A stretch of 64,000 nt of DNA from Yinghuangia seranimata. Lineage in GTDB: Bacteria > Actinomycetota > Actinomycetes > Streptomycetales > Streptomycetaceae. The translations under genes were made by a program, and so were the position numbers. The notes under the pieces were generated by a model, which was not told the origin of the DNA, ran no database searches, and saw nothing but the letters and a program-made list of their open reading frames with translations. The stretch spans positions 1 through 64,000 of the forward strand of contig NZ_JASAOI010000050.1 in assembly GCF_029953285.1 (NCBI RefSeq), written 5' to 3'. Below are positions 26,343 to 34,600 of this stretch, piece after piece (position 1 is the stretch's first letter; each line of letters opens with the position of its first letter).

Positions 26343-26698
26343 CCACATACCCGTTGCGGCGCTGACACCAGGCCGAACGGAACGTACCGGCATCGTCGTT
26401 GCCGCCCAACCTGGGAATCAGCAGCGCCGATCAAACCGATCTAGGCGCGCCTGCGTCACAGTGGCGGATCGTGGGGCCTGTTGGCCGCGGAAGGGGGGTG
26501 AGGTGTGGATTGCAAGTGCCGTCGGCGTCCCCGAAGCCTCGGGGTTCCTGCCGTTGTTGAGTTGTCACCGGGACTCGCCTACGCCCACCCCCCATGACCG
26601 CGGACCTCGAAGGGTGCTCTGACCGGCCCATCTCCGGCGACCCTAACGCTGACCTCCGACACACCGTGGTCTTGCGGGGAGGTGTGCGTTGACGGGGT
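26343..26698 (+). other. Gene-free stretch left of the island
   Basis: About 356 bp with no convincing reading frame on either strand. Codon-position GC bias is lost in all frames. Near 26661-26686 an interrupted inverted repeat (ACACACC / GGTGTG) precedes the repeat at 26699. It may hold decayed integrase sequence, but only the last codons (see 26699-26727) can be recognised. Confidence 0.5.
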
Positions 26699-26727
26699 AT
26701 TCGAACCTGCGACCTTTTGATCCGTAG
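26699..26727. repeat. Distal copy of the tRNA-Arg-derived repeat (candidate att site)
   Basis: 29 bp that match 30825-30853 within tRNA-Arg(ACG) at 28 of 29 positions (G26711 versus A30837). The match covers the T-loop through the anticodon loop and ends at TAG. Read on the + strand it encodes SNLRPFDP-stop, as does the copy in the tRNA (SNLQPFDP-stop). It does not extend to the tRNA 3' end, so the copy is either decayed or only the recombination core. Confidence 0.75.
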
Positions 26728-26824
26728 CTGATCAAGCCTCGTCCGACGTCGTCCGCCACAGTCCCGCTGACCAACCAGAACACCGCTCCTGCGTCTCAGG
26801 CCGTCCGAGCCGGTCCACCGCCGT

Positions 26825-27073
26825 TCAGCCCTGTTGACTCCCAATCCGGCTCCCAACCCACCGCCCCCAGCAACGCCGCTCCCCCTGGCCGGCCGGGCTG
26901 AACGTCTCCCCCGTCGCCGTCGTGACGATGACGGCACTCCACGCGAACGTCACGCGATCATCAGCACGCAGAAACAACGGCTCGTCCAACACGAACGCGC
27001 GGTCCCCACTCACCAACTCGTTCGCGAGCACCATCCGCCCAACCACCGCCGAGCCGTCCGCCACGATCCGCAT
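26825..27073 (-). CDS. Small orphan protein in the island
   Basis: An 82-aa reading frame from ATG 27073 with clear GC3 bias (MRIVADGSAVVGRMVLANEL ...). The N-terminal 60 aa are beta-rich with alternating hydrophobic residues (DDRVTFAWSAVIVTTATGETF). An in-frame start at 27115 would add 14 aa. I do not recognise the family. Its tail (WGRWVGSRIGSQQG) comes close to the left repeat and may be changed by recombination. Confidence 0.45.
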   Translation of the reverse strand: MRIVADGSAVVGRMVLANELVSGDRAFVLDEPLFLRADDRVTFAWSAVIVTTATGETFSPAGQGERRCWGRWVGSRIGSQQG

Positions 27074-27223
27074 ACCTGCGAGCGTGACACACAGCCACCC
27101 GACGGACGACAGCATTTGGTCCGTAGCTCGCGCCCCTCCGGGCGCAACCGGTCAATACGGACTGACGGACACCGCTGCCCGCCACAGCGAGCCGAACTCG
27201 ACCAAGTGCGTTGCTGCAGTAGA

Positions 27224-27237
27224 GCGCTGTACAGCGC
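27224..27237. promoter_or_regulatory. 14-bp perfect palindrome upstream of the 115-aa gene
   Basis: GCGCTGTACAGCGC is a perfect palindrome 36 bp before ATG 27274. CATGAT at 27262-27267 could be the -10 box of a leaderless promoter, which puts the palindrome at about the -35 position. It could be an operator for a small regulator of the former element. Confidence 0.45.
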
Positions 27238-27273
27238 GGCCCGCCCCATCGCCTTCACCGGCATGATCGCCAC

Positions 27274-27621
27274 ATGGACCGTGACACGCTCTCCGCCCTC
27301 CTGGGCAGCCTGGCGACACGACACGCGCTGGAAGCAAAGCACGCCCTCGACGCTGGCGCACACTTCGAGTTCCAGGCCACGGCCGACCCTGTCGGCTACT
27401 TCGTGAGCATGTGGGAGCTCCGCATCGAGATGGCCGCCGAGCGCGGTGACACCCTCCAGGGCGTGGGCGATGCCGTGGAGGCCCTCACCTCATACATCCC
27501 CGGACATGTCTGCGGCGGCTTCATCCGTAACGAGCGACAGCGGTTCCTCTACTGGCTAACCGCCGACCAGAGCGCCGCAGTCCACGAGCCGTCTCTACTC
27601 GTAGATGACCCCAGGCCGTAG
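27274..27621 (+). CDS. Orphan 115-aa protein
   Basis: ATG 27274 with no Shine-Dalgarno, probably leaderless. The protein is mainly helical and charged (LSALLGSLATRHALEAKHAL, MWELRIEMAAERGDTLQGVGDAVEAL) and has one Cys. No signal peptide, TM segment or known motif. Codon use is that of a real gene. The last codons lie inside the first unit of a 17-bp tandem duplication, so the C-terminal end is recent. The function is unknown. Confidence 0.6.
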   Translation: MDRDTLSALLGSLATRHALEAKHALDAGAHFEFQATADPVGYFVSMWELRIEMAAERGDTLQGVGDAVEALTSYIPGHVCGGFIRNERQRFLYWLTADQSAAVHEPSLLVDDPRP

Positions 27622-27634
27622 ATGACCCCAGGCC
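27601..27634. repeat. 17-bp tandem duplication at a gene end
   Basis: The unit GTAGATGACCCCAGGCC occurs twice head to tail (27601-27617 and 27618-27634) with no mismatch. The first copy codes for the end of the 115-aa protein (VDDPRP) and the duplication supplies its stop codon. Confidence 0.9.
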
Positions 27635-28150
27635 GGGTGTCGGCGCCGGGACCTAGGCTTGCCGGCGCGCGGCCGGCATCCAAGGCACCCAGCTCTGTAG
27701 TGCAGTTGCATCCCTGGATCTGTCCGGGGGCGGTCCTCGGCTGAGTCCGGAGGCCTAACCGACGTCCAGGCCCTGTTGATGGCCAAGAGTGAAGCCTGCT
27801 AGCGCCGGCCGCGCGCCTACCGCCCCCGCCTTCCCGCCCTCGACTTCGCTCCAGGTTCCGCAGCGGCGAACGGCTCCGGAGGCACACGGCCGCCGTGTGG
27901 GTTTCAGGGCTCTGACCTGCGGCGTAACCGTAGTTCGGGGAAGTTTCGCAGGGTGCCGTTTCGTGCCAGTTTCACGATCTTGCTAGGCCGTGGGATCTCG
28001 GGACGTTCGGGTGCCCGTACGAACTGGGTGCACCGCTCGGCGCATGCGCCCATGTTGACGAAGTTCGGTGGGGCCGAGACTGCTATTAGGCCCGCGAACG
28101 GGTCGGTGTTGTGGTGGTCCTGGCCGGCGTCCTCCCGGAAGCTGGATGGC
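27635..28150. other. Gene-free stretch inside the island
   Basis: About 515 bp without a supported gene. GC content falls visibly in 27930-28110 compared with the flanks. A minus-strand frame of 90 aa at 27904-28176 has mixed codon use and no recognisable motif, so I do not call it. The DNA may be the remains of deleted element genes. Confidence 0.5.
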
Positions 28151-28711
28151 TCAGCCTGCCGGTGGCAGGAAGGCATCCGGAGGGCCGGCGCGGGCGATCC
28201 ATTCCATGCCGCCGATCACGTCGCCGTTGCGCATGAGTATCTGGCCGAGAAAGTGCATGGCTGCGTGGTGGCCTGCCTCGGCGGCCTTGCGGAACCAGGG
28301 TTCGGCTTCCTGCGGCTGAGATATCAGGGACATCCCGAGAGAGAACGCTGCGAGGACGTCGCCTGCTTCTGCGGCTTGCTTGAGCCACGGCACGGCGGCG
28401 GTCCACTCCCCGCGCTTCTTGAGCAGCAGGCCGTACCAGAGGCAACCTTTGACGTGCCCGGCCAGGGCGGCTCGCTGCAGCCAGGCCTCTCCGTCGTCCT
28501 CGGCGCCGCGCTGGAACAGCATCATGCCGAGCAGAGCGGCCCCGTCGGCGTCGCCCGCGTCGGCCGCGCGGCGGAGAAGGCTGATGGCTTCGTCCTCGCG
28601 GCCCTGCGCGTCAAGTCTGCCTGCGGCGTTGATCCAGCCGATGATTTCCTCGGGGCTCGGTTTGGCGGGCTCCCCGCCCTCGCGGCGTCGGTCCCATGGC
28701 ATGTGCCCCAC
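28151..28711 (-). CDS. Sel1/TPR-repeat protein
   Basis: A 186-aa soluble protein. GTG 28711 has GGGGAGGG 5 nt upstream; ATG 28702 is in frame but without its own site. It holds about four Sel1-like repeats with the A-x-x-G-x-x-x-A spacing: AADAGDADGAALLGMMLF, AALAGHVKGCLWYGLLL, AAEAGDVLAAFSLGMSL, AAEAGHHAAMHFLGQIL. These helical pairs act as protein-protein adaptors. A short N-terminal segment (PSPEEIIGWINAAGRLDAQG) caps the array. No enzymatic domain; the partner is unknown. Confidence 0.8.
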   Translation of the reverse strand: MGHMPWDRRREGGEPAKPSPEEIIGWINAAGRLDAQGREDEAISLLRRAADAGDADGAALLGMMLFQRGAEDDGEAWLQRAALAGHVKGCLWYGLLLKKRGEWTAAVPWLKQAAEAGDVLAAFSLGMSLISQPQEAEPWFRKAAEAGHHAAMHFLGQILMRNGDVIGGMEWIARAGPPDAFLPPAG

Positions 28712-29216
<505 letters not shown>

Positions 29217-29549
29217 TCAGTGGCGCTCTTGTGCTGCTCGCAACGCTGCCCCTGCGGAGGCCACATCCACGTCGACGATGAGTTCGTCGTTCTCCCAGCG
29301 ACCGCGCTCTGAGATCGCGAGGCCGATCAACGCCAGTTCCGCAGCGTCGTTGCGCAGGGCGCGCTGCTCGTGGGTCTCTTCGCCGATCGGGTCCAGCTCG
29401 TCGCGGTCCCAGGCGGCAACTGCGGCTTCGGCTACTGCCTTCGGGAGACGTACGGTGACCCGACCGATCTGAGCCTCGACAGAGTCTCCGATGGCTGCCA
29501 GCACCTTTGAGTCCCCGTCGTACCTGAGGTACGGCTCTTGAGTGTTCAC
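29217..29549 (-). CDS. Orphan 110-aa acidic protein
   Basis: Starts at GTG 29549 (VNTQEPYLRYDGDSK). TACCCT at 29555-29560 lies 5 nt upstream and no ribosome-binding site is seen, so a leaderless start is likely. The protein is acidic and mainly helical, with a beta segment IGRVTVRLPKAVAEAAVAAW and a C-terminal DELIVDVDVASAGAALRAAQERH. Codon use is normal for the genome. I do not recognise a family; such small proteins occur in actinomycete integrative elements. Confidence 0.6.
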   Translation of the reverse strand: MNTQEPYLRYDGDSKVLAAIGDSVEAQIGRVTVRLPKAVAEAAVAAWDRDELDPIGEETHEQRALRNDAAELALIGLAISERGRWENDELIVDVDVASAGAALRAAQERH

Positions 29550-29602
29550 AGGGTGAGGGTACGTACGGCGACTCGGTGCGTCCTCGGAGATTTGCCTGAT
29601 GG

Positions 29603-30126
29603 CTATCGCCGGTAGAAGGCCGCGGTGGCGTCGTCTTTGGCTTTGCCTCGGGGCCAGCGGGTGGAGCGGGGATCGTCGTCTTCGGCGGCGCGGACGCGTT
29701 CGATGAGGTGGGCGGGGCCGGCTTCCTGGATGAGTTTGAAGGCGCCGGGCCAGTCGGTGAGTTCGAAGCGGTCGACCAGGCGGGACGCGCCGTCGCTCAG
29801 GGCCATGAAGGAGCGGACGTCGGCGAGTGGGGTGCGGCCGGTGAGGGCCTCGGCGGCAGCGTCGGGGTTGGTGGCGGCTACCCAGAAGCCGCCGGGCTGG
29901 TTGCGGTGGGCGCGCATGGCCTCGACGTAGGCGCGGTGAGCCGCGACGTGTTCGGCAGTGCCGGTCGGGGTGTTGTCCGTGGGAGCGCGTTAGCGGGCGC
30001 CGGTCTGGGCTTCGCGGTCGTCGGTGATGACCTGGGGCTGTGGCGTCGACGGCCTCGGCCAGGCAGTCGGTCAGCGAGAGATCTGGGCGGCCGGCGGCGC
30101 GGGGTGGCGAACTCCACTCGCAGCAC
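29603..30126 (-). pseudogene. Broken PP2C-like phosphatase gene
   Basis: Pieces of one protein occur in order in different frames. The start VEFATP (near 30117-30126) is followed after a deletion by SLTDCLAEAVDATA. A frameshift leads to PQVITDDREAQTGAR and a stop, then the frame ending at 29603 continues with HVAAHRAYVEAMRAHRNQPGGFWVAA, ALTG, LSDGASRLVDRFELTDWPG and RWPRGKAKDDATA. The C-terminal GK-DDAT motif and DGASRLVDRF are those of streptomycete PP2C-like proteins (about 260 aa, from memory). The N-terminal metal-binding region is deleted, so the gene is dead. Confidence 0.75.
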
Positions 30127-30129
30127 GGG

Positions 30130-30705
30130 CTACTCCTCGTCGTGGTTGTAGAACGGCGTCCGGACGCGGACGTTGACAGGCTCGTTCGATTCGGGGTCGT
30201 ACTCGACGTCGACCAGGCACGAGAAGCGGCCGGTGCCGACGCGCTTGTAGAGGTCTTCAAAGTCGTGGGTGATCAGGTGGATCACGCCGAGCGACCCTTG
30301 CGGGTGGATGCCGGTGAGGACGAGCAGCAGGCCGTTGCCGTCCGGGCGGGGCAGGCGTGCGAAGTACGCGACGTCGCTGTTCGTCGCAGGGTCAGAGTCC
30401 ATGCCCGCACGGTGGACCTCGTCGGTAGTGAGGTCGCGGAGCGTCCACGGGCCATCGGCGGCTTTCTCGAACCGGAAGCGCGGGTCGGTGGCGAGGACTC
30501 CGGCGACGTCCTGGGACAGCCGGGGTCCGCAGACCACGATCAGGCCGTCGCGGTTCAGGTCGATGGCGCCGCTGAGCGGGATGTGCTCGAACGTCGGTTC
30601 CAGTCGGTAGGCGCGCGCTAGTTCGGCAAGTCGGTTCGCACCCGCGAAATCCTCGGCGGCGAGGACGGGCCGAGCGTTGCCGGCCTCCTGCTCCCAAGAA
30701 GGCAG
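30130..30705 (-). pseudogene. 5'-truncated regulator gene (C-terminal domain only)
   Basis: About 190 codons of good coding sequence (ARPVLAAEDFAGANRLAELAR ... RVRTPFYNHDEE). In other actinomycetes this type of domain (DLNRDGLIVVCGPRLSQDVA, FEKAADGPWTLRD, AYFARLPRPDGNGLLLVLTGIH) follows an XRE helix-turn-helix in a protein encoded just before the same PP2C-like gene (from memory). Here the DNA-binding part is missing: upstream, the frame runs into the integrase tail and the tRNA terminator. An ATG at 30789 lies within the terminator stem and is unlikely to be used. Four nt separate it from the PP2C pseudogene, which supports an old operon. Confidence 0.65.
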
Positions 30706-30771
30706 CGGGCGAACTGCCCCGGGAGCCCAACTCCTGAGCGTGGCTCCCAAGTTGGCTCCCAACGCAAAGCA

Positions 30772-30804
30772 AGAGGCCCTCCCGATCATCTCGGGAGGGC
30801 CTCT
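30772..30804 (-). terminator. Terminator of tRNA-Arg(ACG)
   Basis: A perfect 14-bp stem AGAGGCCCTCCCGA / TCGGGAGGGCCTCT with a 5-nt loop (30786-30790). It starts 5 nt beyond the CCA end of the tRNA on the minus strand and is followed by a T-rich stretch (CTTGCTTTGC). Confidence 0.85.
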
Positions 30805-30808
30805 GAGC

Positions 30809-30884
30809 TGGTGCGCTCGGCAGGATTCGAACCTGCAACCTTTTGATCCGTAGTCAAATGCTCTATCCGTTGAGCTACGAGCGC
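30809..30884 (-). tRNA. tRNA-Arg(ACG)
   Basis: A full cloverleaf: acceptor stem GCGCTCG/CGAGCGC, D stem GCTC/GAGC, anticodon stem TTTGA/TCAAA with loop CTACGGA (anticodon ACG), T stem GCAGG/CCTGC with TTCGAAT loop, discriminator A, and an encoded CCA. ACG reads CGN Arg codons after A34 deamination. Its T-arm to anticodon-loop part is duplicated at 26699. Confidence 0.97.
30825..30853. repeat. tRNA copy of the 29-bp repeat (candidate att site)
   Basis: Internal part of tRNA-Arg, from the T loop to the anticodon loop, matching 26699-26727 at 28 of 29 positions. Tyrosine integrases usually cross over in such a segment. Together the two copies define the proposed island. Confidence 0.75.
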
Positions 30885-31325
30885 TTGTCGTTGCGACGAG
30901 AAGAACAATACAGGATCCGCGCCCGGGGCTGAAATCGATTGTGTGACCGGTCGAGGGGAGGGGGTCTGAGCTGGGGGTCCGGGGTTGTGGGAGCGGGGTG
31001 GAAAGGGGGATGGAGGGGGATCTGGCGGGGTGGCTGGGGAGGGCCGGGTCACGGCGGGAGCGCATCAGAGCCGGGCGGTGTTCGCTGTGAGCGAAATGCC
31101 GGGGTGGAGGGGTGCGTGGGGCTTGGGGGTGGGATGCGGCATAGATCACATCGGGGGTGGGGCGCGGAAGGTCGACCGTGGAGGGGGGTGGCGGCGATTT
31201 GGGTGCCGGGGGGCGGCGCGGGTGGGTTCGCGATCGGGCCGTGGTGGGGGCGGGATCGGGCCGAGACGGGGCCGGGAGCCGCGGGTGGTGGGGGGCCGGA
31301 AGGGCGTGGGGAGGCGCTGGAAACG
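30885..31325. other. Gene-free, extremely G-skewed spacer between two tRNA genes
   Basis: About 440 bp between tRNA-Arg and the terminator of tRNA-Ser. The + strand is packed with runs of four to six G (for example around 30955-31045 and 31120-31310) and has little C, so quadruplex formation is possible. Long open frames here consist of Gly/Arg/Trp and are not genes. Confidence 0.6.
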
Positions 31326-31365
31326 ACGTACGGCCCGCCCGGTGGGGACCGGGCGGGCCGTACGT
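31326..31365 (-). terminator. Terminator of tRNA-Ser(GCT)
   Basis: A perfect 18-bp stem (ACGTACGGCCCGCCCGGT at 31326-31343 with its complement at 31348-31365) and GGGG loop. It begins 7 nt after the tRNA 3' end on the minus strand, followed by CGTTTCC. Confidence 0.85.
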
Positions 31366-31371
31366 GAGCTG

Positions 31372-31462
31372 CGGAGGCTCCGGGATTTGAACCCGGGATG
31401 GGGTTGGTTACCCAAACCGCATTAGCAGTGCGGCGCCATAGACCAGACTAGGCGAAGCCTCC
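31372..31462 (-). tRNA. tRNA-Ser(GCT)
   Basis: A class II tRNA of 91 nt: acceptor GGAGGCT/AGCCTCC, anticodon stem CCGCA/TGCGG with loop CTGCTAA (anticodon GCT, reading AGC/AGU), a long variable arm, T loop TTCAAAT, discriminator G. CCA is not encoded. Confidence 0.97.
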
Positions 31463-31608
31463 ATCGGTGTTCCCCGACGCCGGATAGATTACCCGCCCGG
31501 TCAACACGTAGGCAAAAACAATGGGATAGTCGTCGTGACATGCCTCGGGGGGGCGGGCAAGATGGGCCGTCGGCGCAGTCCAGGGGACGTTGAGGAGGTA
31601 CGCGCTTC

Positions 31609-34600
31609 GTGAGCAGCAGGCCATCCAGAGGCGCTGCTCGCCTCGCCGCCATACTCGACGCCCTGCCGGACGCGCTCCTGCTCGTGAACCGCAACGGCAC
31701 GGTCGTCAACGCGAACGCGATGGCGCTGGAGGCGTTGGAAGCACCCGGCACTCCGATCGTCGGCCGCGGCCTGCTCGATCTTCTGCCGACGTTCGACCGC
31801 AGCCGGATCCCCGGGTCCGTGCGCGCGATGGACGTCGAGCCGCGTACGAAGCCGACCCGCATGACCGCGCGGCGCACCGACGGCTCGCTCATGCCGGTCG
31901 AGGTGACGAGCGCGAACCTGCCCGGCGCGTACGACGACGAGCTCCTCATGATCGTGGTGCGGGACCTGACCGGTTCCGTGGACGTCGAGGCCGAGCTCCA
32001 GCGCCAGCAGCGCCAGACCGAGATGATCCTGCGCGCGGCGACCGAGGGGATCATCGGCATCGACTCCGAGGGGTCGATCGTCCTGGCGAACCCGGCGGCG
32101 GCGCGCATCCTGCGGCACCGCGCGAGCGATCTGGGCGGCCGGTCGCTGCACGAGCTGCTGCAGTCGAAGCGTGCGGACGGTTCGCCGATGCCCGCCGACG
32201 AGTGCCCCCCGCTGGTCACCCTGAACTCCGGTCGCAAGCAGCGGCTGCGCGACCAGGTGCTGTGGCGTGGCGACGGCGAGCCCGTGCACGTCGAGATGAC
32301 GACGGCGCCGATCCTGTTGGGCGAGGCGGTCGTCGGCGCGGTGATGACGTTCACCGACCTGACGCGCGAGCGCGGTCTGGCCGAGCACCGCGAGCAGTTG
32401 GCGGAGCTGCTGGACGGCGAGCTGCTCGCCCGCATCGAGGCCTCCCGGGCCCGTCTGAAGACGCTCGCGGACGGCAGCATCGGCGAACTGGGCCCGAGTG
32501 CCCGGCGCGTGGTGCGCCAGGTGGCCGGCGAGCTCGAGGAGATGGCCGGCCTGACCACCGAGGTGCTGGACCACCAGCGCGGCGGTGCGGAGCCGGGCAC
32601 GGAGGACAAGGACCGCGCCGCGGCGACGGTGGACGACCTGCTGGACCGCGCGCTGGAGACGGTGACGTACCCGGCGCGGGCGGCGGGCGTCGAGTTCACG
32701 GTGACGGCCGCCCCGGTCGGCGTGCGTGTGGACGTCGACGCGATGACGCGCGCGCTCGGCCACCTGATCGCCGACACCGTCGCGGCCGGCCCGAAGGGTT
32801 CGACGGTCGTGGTCGCGGCGGCGCAGCGCGGCGAGGTGGCCCGGATCGAGGTGCGCGGCCCCGCGAGCCGCGGCAGTTCGGTGCATGTGCCGCTGGCCCG
32901 CTCGGTGATCGAGGCGCACGGCGGCACGGTCGAGTCGCACACCGTCGAGGGACGCGGCAGTACGTACGTCGTCGAGCTGCCCGCCGACGAGGAGGCCGCC
33001 AAGGAGCGGCCCGGCGAGGCCGTCGAGGGCCCCCGTGCGCGCAAGCGGGCCCGCACCGGCCCCGCGGTCCGCCCGGGCACGGCCGCGAAGGACGCCGCCG
33101 AAAAGAAGGACCCCAAGGAGTCGAAGGGCGGGAAGGACGCCGACGACGCCAAAGACACGGCGGACGGCAAGGACGAAAAGGACGCCGAGGAGTCGAAGGA
33201 CTCGAAGGGCGCCGCGGCCGACAAGGACGCCGACGCCTCGAAGGACGCGAAGGACTCCGCGGACAAGAAGGACGACGGGGACAAGCCGTCGTCCGGCGCG
33301 TCCCACCTGCCCGCGATCAGGGGTGCGGCCGAGGTCGTCCCCGCGAACGGACGCAGGGGGTCGGCCGGTTCGCCGGGCGCCCAGGCGCCCGGAAACGGCT
33401 CGGACGACAACGCCGACGGCGCGCGCGGCCGCCTCGCGCCCGCGACTCCGGTGGTGCCGCCTCTCCCGACCGTCCCGCCGCTGCCCGCGCCGACGAAGCC
33501 GATCGCGCTGCCCGCCGGCGAATCGGCGGCGGAGACCCCGGAATCCGCCGGCCCGGTGCCGCTGGTGCCCGCCGCGGGCGGTCGTCGTGGCGCGCGCCGC
33601 GGTCTGCCCGCCGCCGAGGAGCCGGAGGCGGCCGCGCCCGAAGCGGCCGCGGAGGCCGCACCGGTGCCGCGAGTGCCCTCCGTGCCCGCCAAGGCGAACG
33701 GCCACCACACCCGCCATATGGCGCGGGCCCGGCACCACCTGTCGACGCCGCCCGCGTCGATACCGTCCCAGTCGCACGCGAGCGCGCACCGCCGTTCGAC
33801 GAGCGTGCAGGACCGTCCGGACGCGCCGTTCCCGCAGCAGGAGACGCCGCAGCAGTCGCAGGACGGCGCGGAGGCCGGCCCGGTCCCGGGCATACCCGGG
33901 ACCCCCGGGTCCCCCGACGCCACCCCCGACGCCACGCCCCCGGCCCTGCCGGGACCCCCTGTCCCGCCCGCGTTCGACGCCGACGCGCCGACCGCGCTCA
34001 TGCCGCAGATACCGTCCGCGCCCACCCCGCCGTTCGGCCCGGCGGACCCCGGTATGCCGGGCGACACCGCGGACCCGGCCGCGCCGGGCGGTTTCCCGGC
34101 CCTTCCGCCGATGCCGAGCACGCCGCCGCCGCCGCTGCTGCCCGGAGGCGTCAGCTCGGCACAGCAGTTCGGGCTTCCCCCAGCCGACCCGCAGGCGCTG
34201 CAGGGTCGTCGCCGCCGTTCGGTGGTCCCGCAGCCGCAGCAGCCGGGCCGGCAACAGCACGCGCCCCAGCCGCCGTTCCCGGGTCACCCGGAACAACCGG
34301 GACACCCCGGTCAACCGGGTCACCCGATGCAGCCAGGGCAGCTGAACCACCTCGGACAGCCGGACCAACAGCCGTACCCCGGGCACCTCGGCCACCCCGG
34401 ATACCCCGGATACCCCGGCGCCGTCGACGTCGACACGCCCCCGCCGGGCGAACTCGCCGCGCTGGACCCGGACTACCCCGCGATGGTCGCCCCCACGCCG
34501 GACGGCCGCCCGCGCCGTCTCCTGGTGTGGCCCGCCCCCGACGGCCCGACCGCGGGCGCTCTGTCGGCGCGCGGCTGGGACCCGGTGCTGGTGCGGTCGC

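Larger units (their letters stand above)
30719..30853 (+). pseudogene. C-terminal tail of a tyrosine integrase running into tRNA-Arg
   Basis: The + strand frame ending at TAG 30851-30853 reads VAPKLAPNAKQEALPIISGG then PLSWCARQDSNLQPFDP-stop. Integrase genes placed next to their tRNA target in actinomycete elements end in this way, with the last codons formed by the tRNA. Nothing upstream of about 30719 continues the integrase; the frame meets the minus-strand regulator remnant. Therefore the catalytic domain is deleted. Confidence 0.7.

Noticed and set aside
26431-26937. 168-aa minus-strand frame across the left repeat
   Set aside because: Ser/Arg/Gly-rich translation without motif and irregular codon use; it crosses the recombination repeat.
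27904-28176. 90-aa minus-strand frame downstream of the Sel1 gene
   Set aside because: Mixed codon use, no ribosome-binding site and no recognisable motif; could be debris of a deleted gene.
30939-31367. 142-aa and similar frames between the tRNA genes
   Set aside because: Translations are nearly only Gly, Arg and Trp from G-runs; they also run into the tRNA-Ser terminator.
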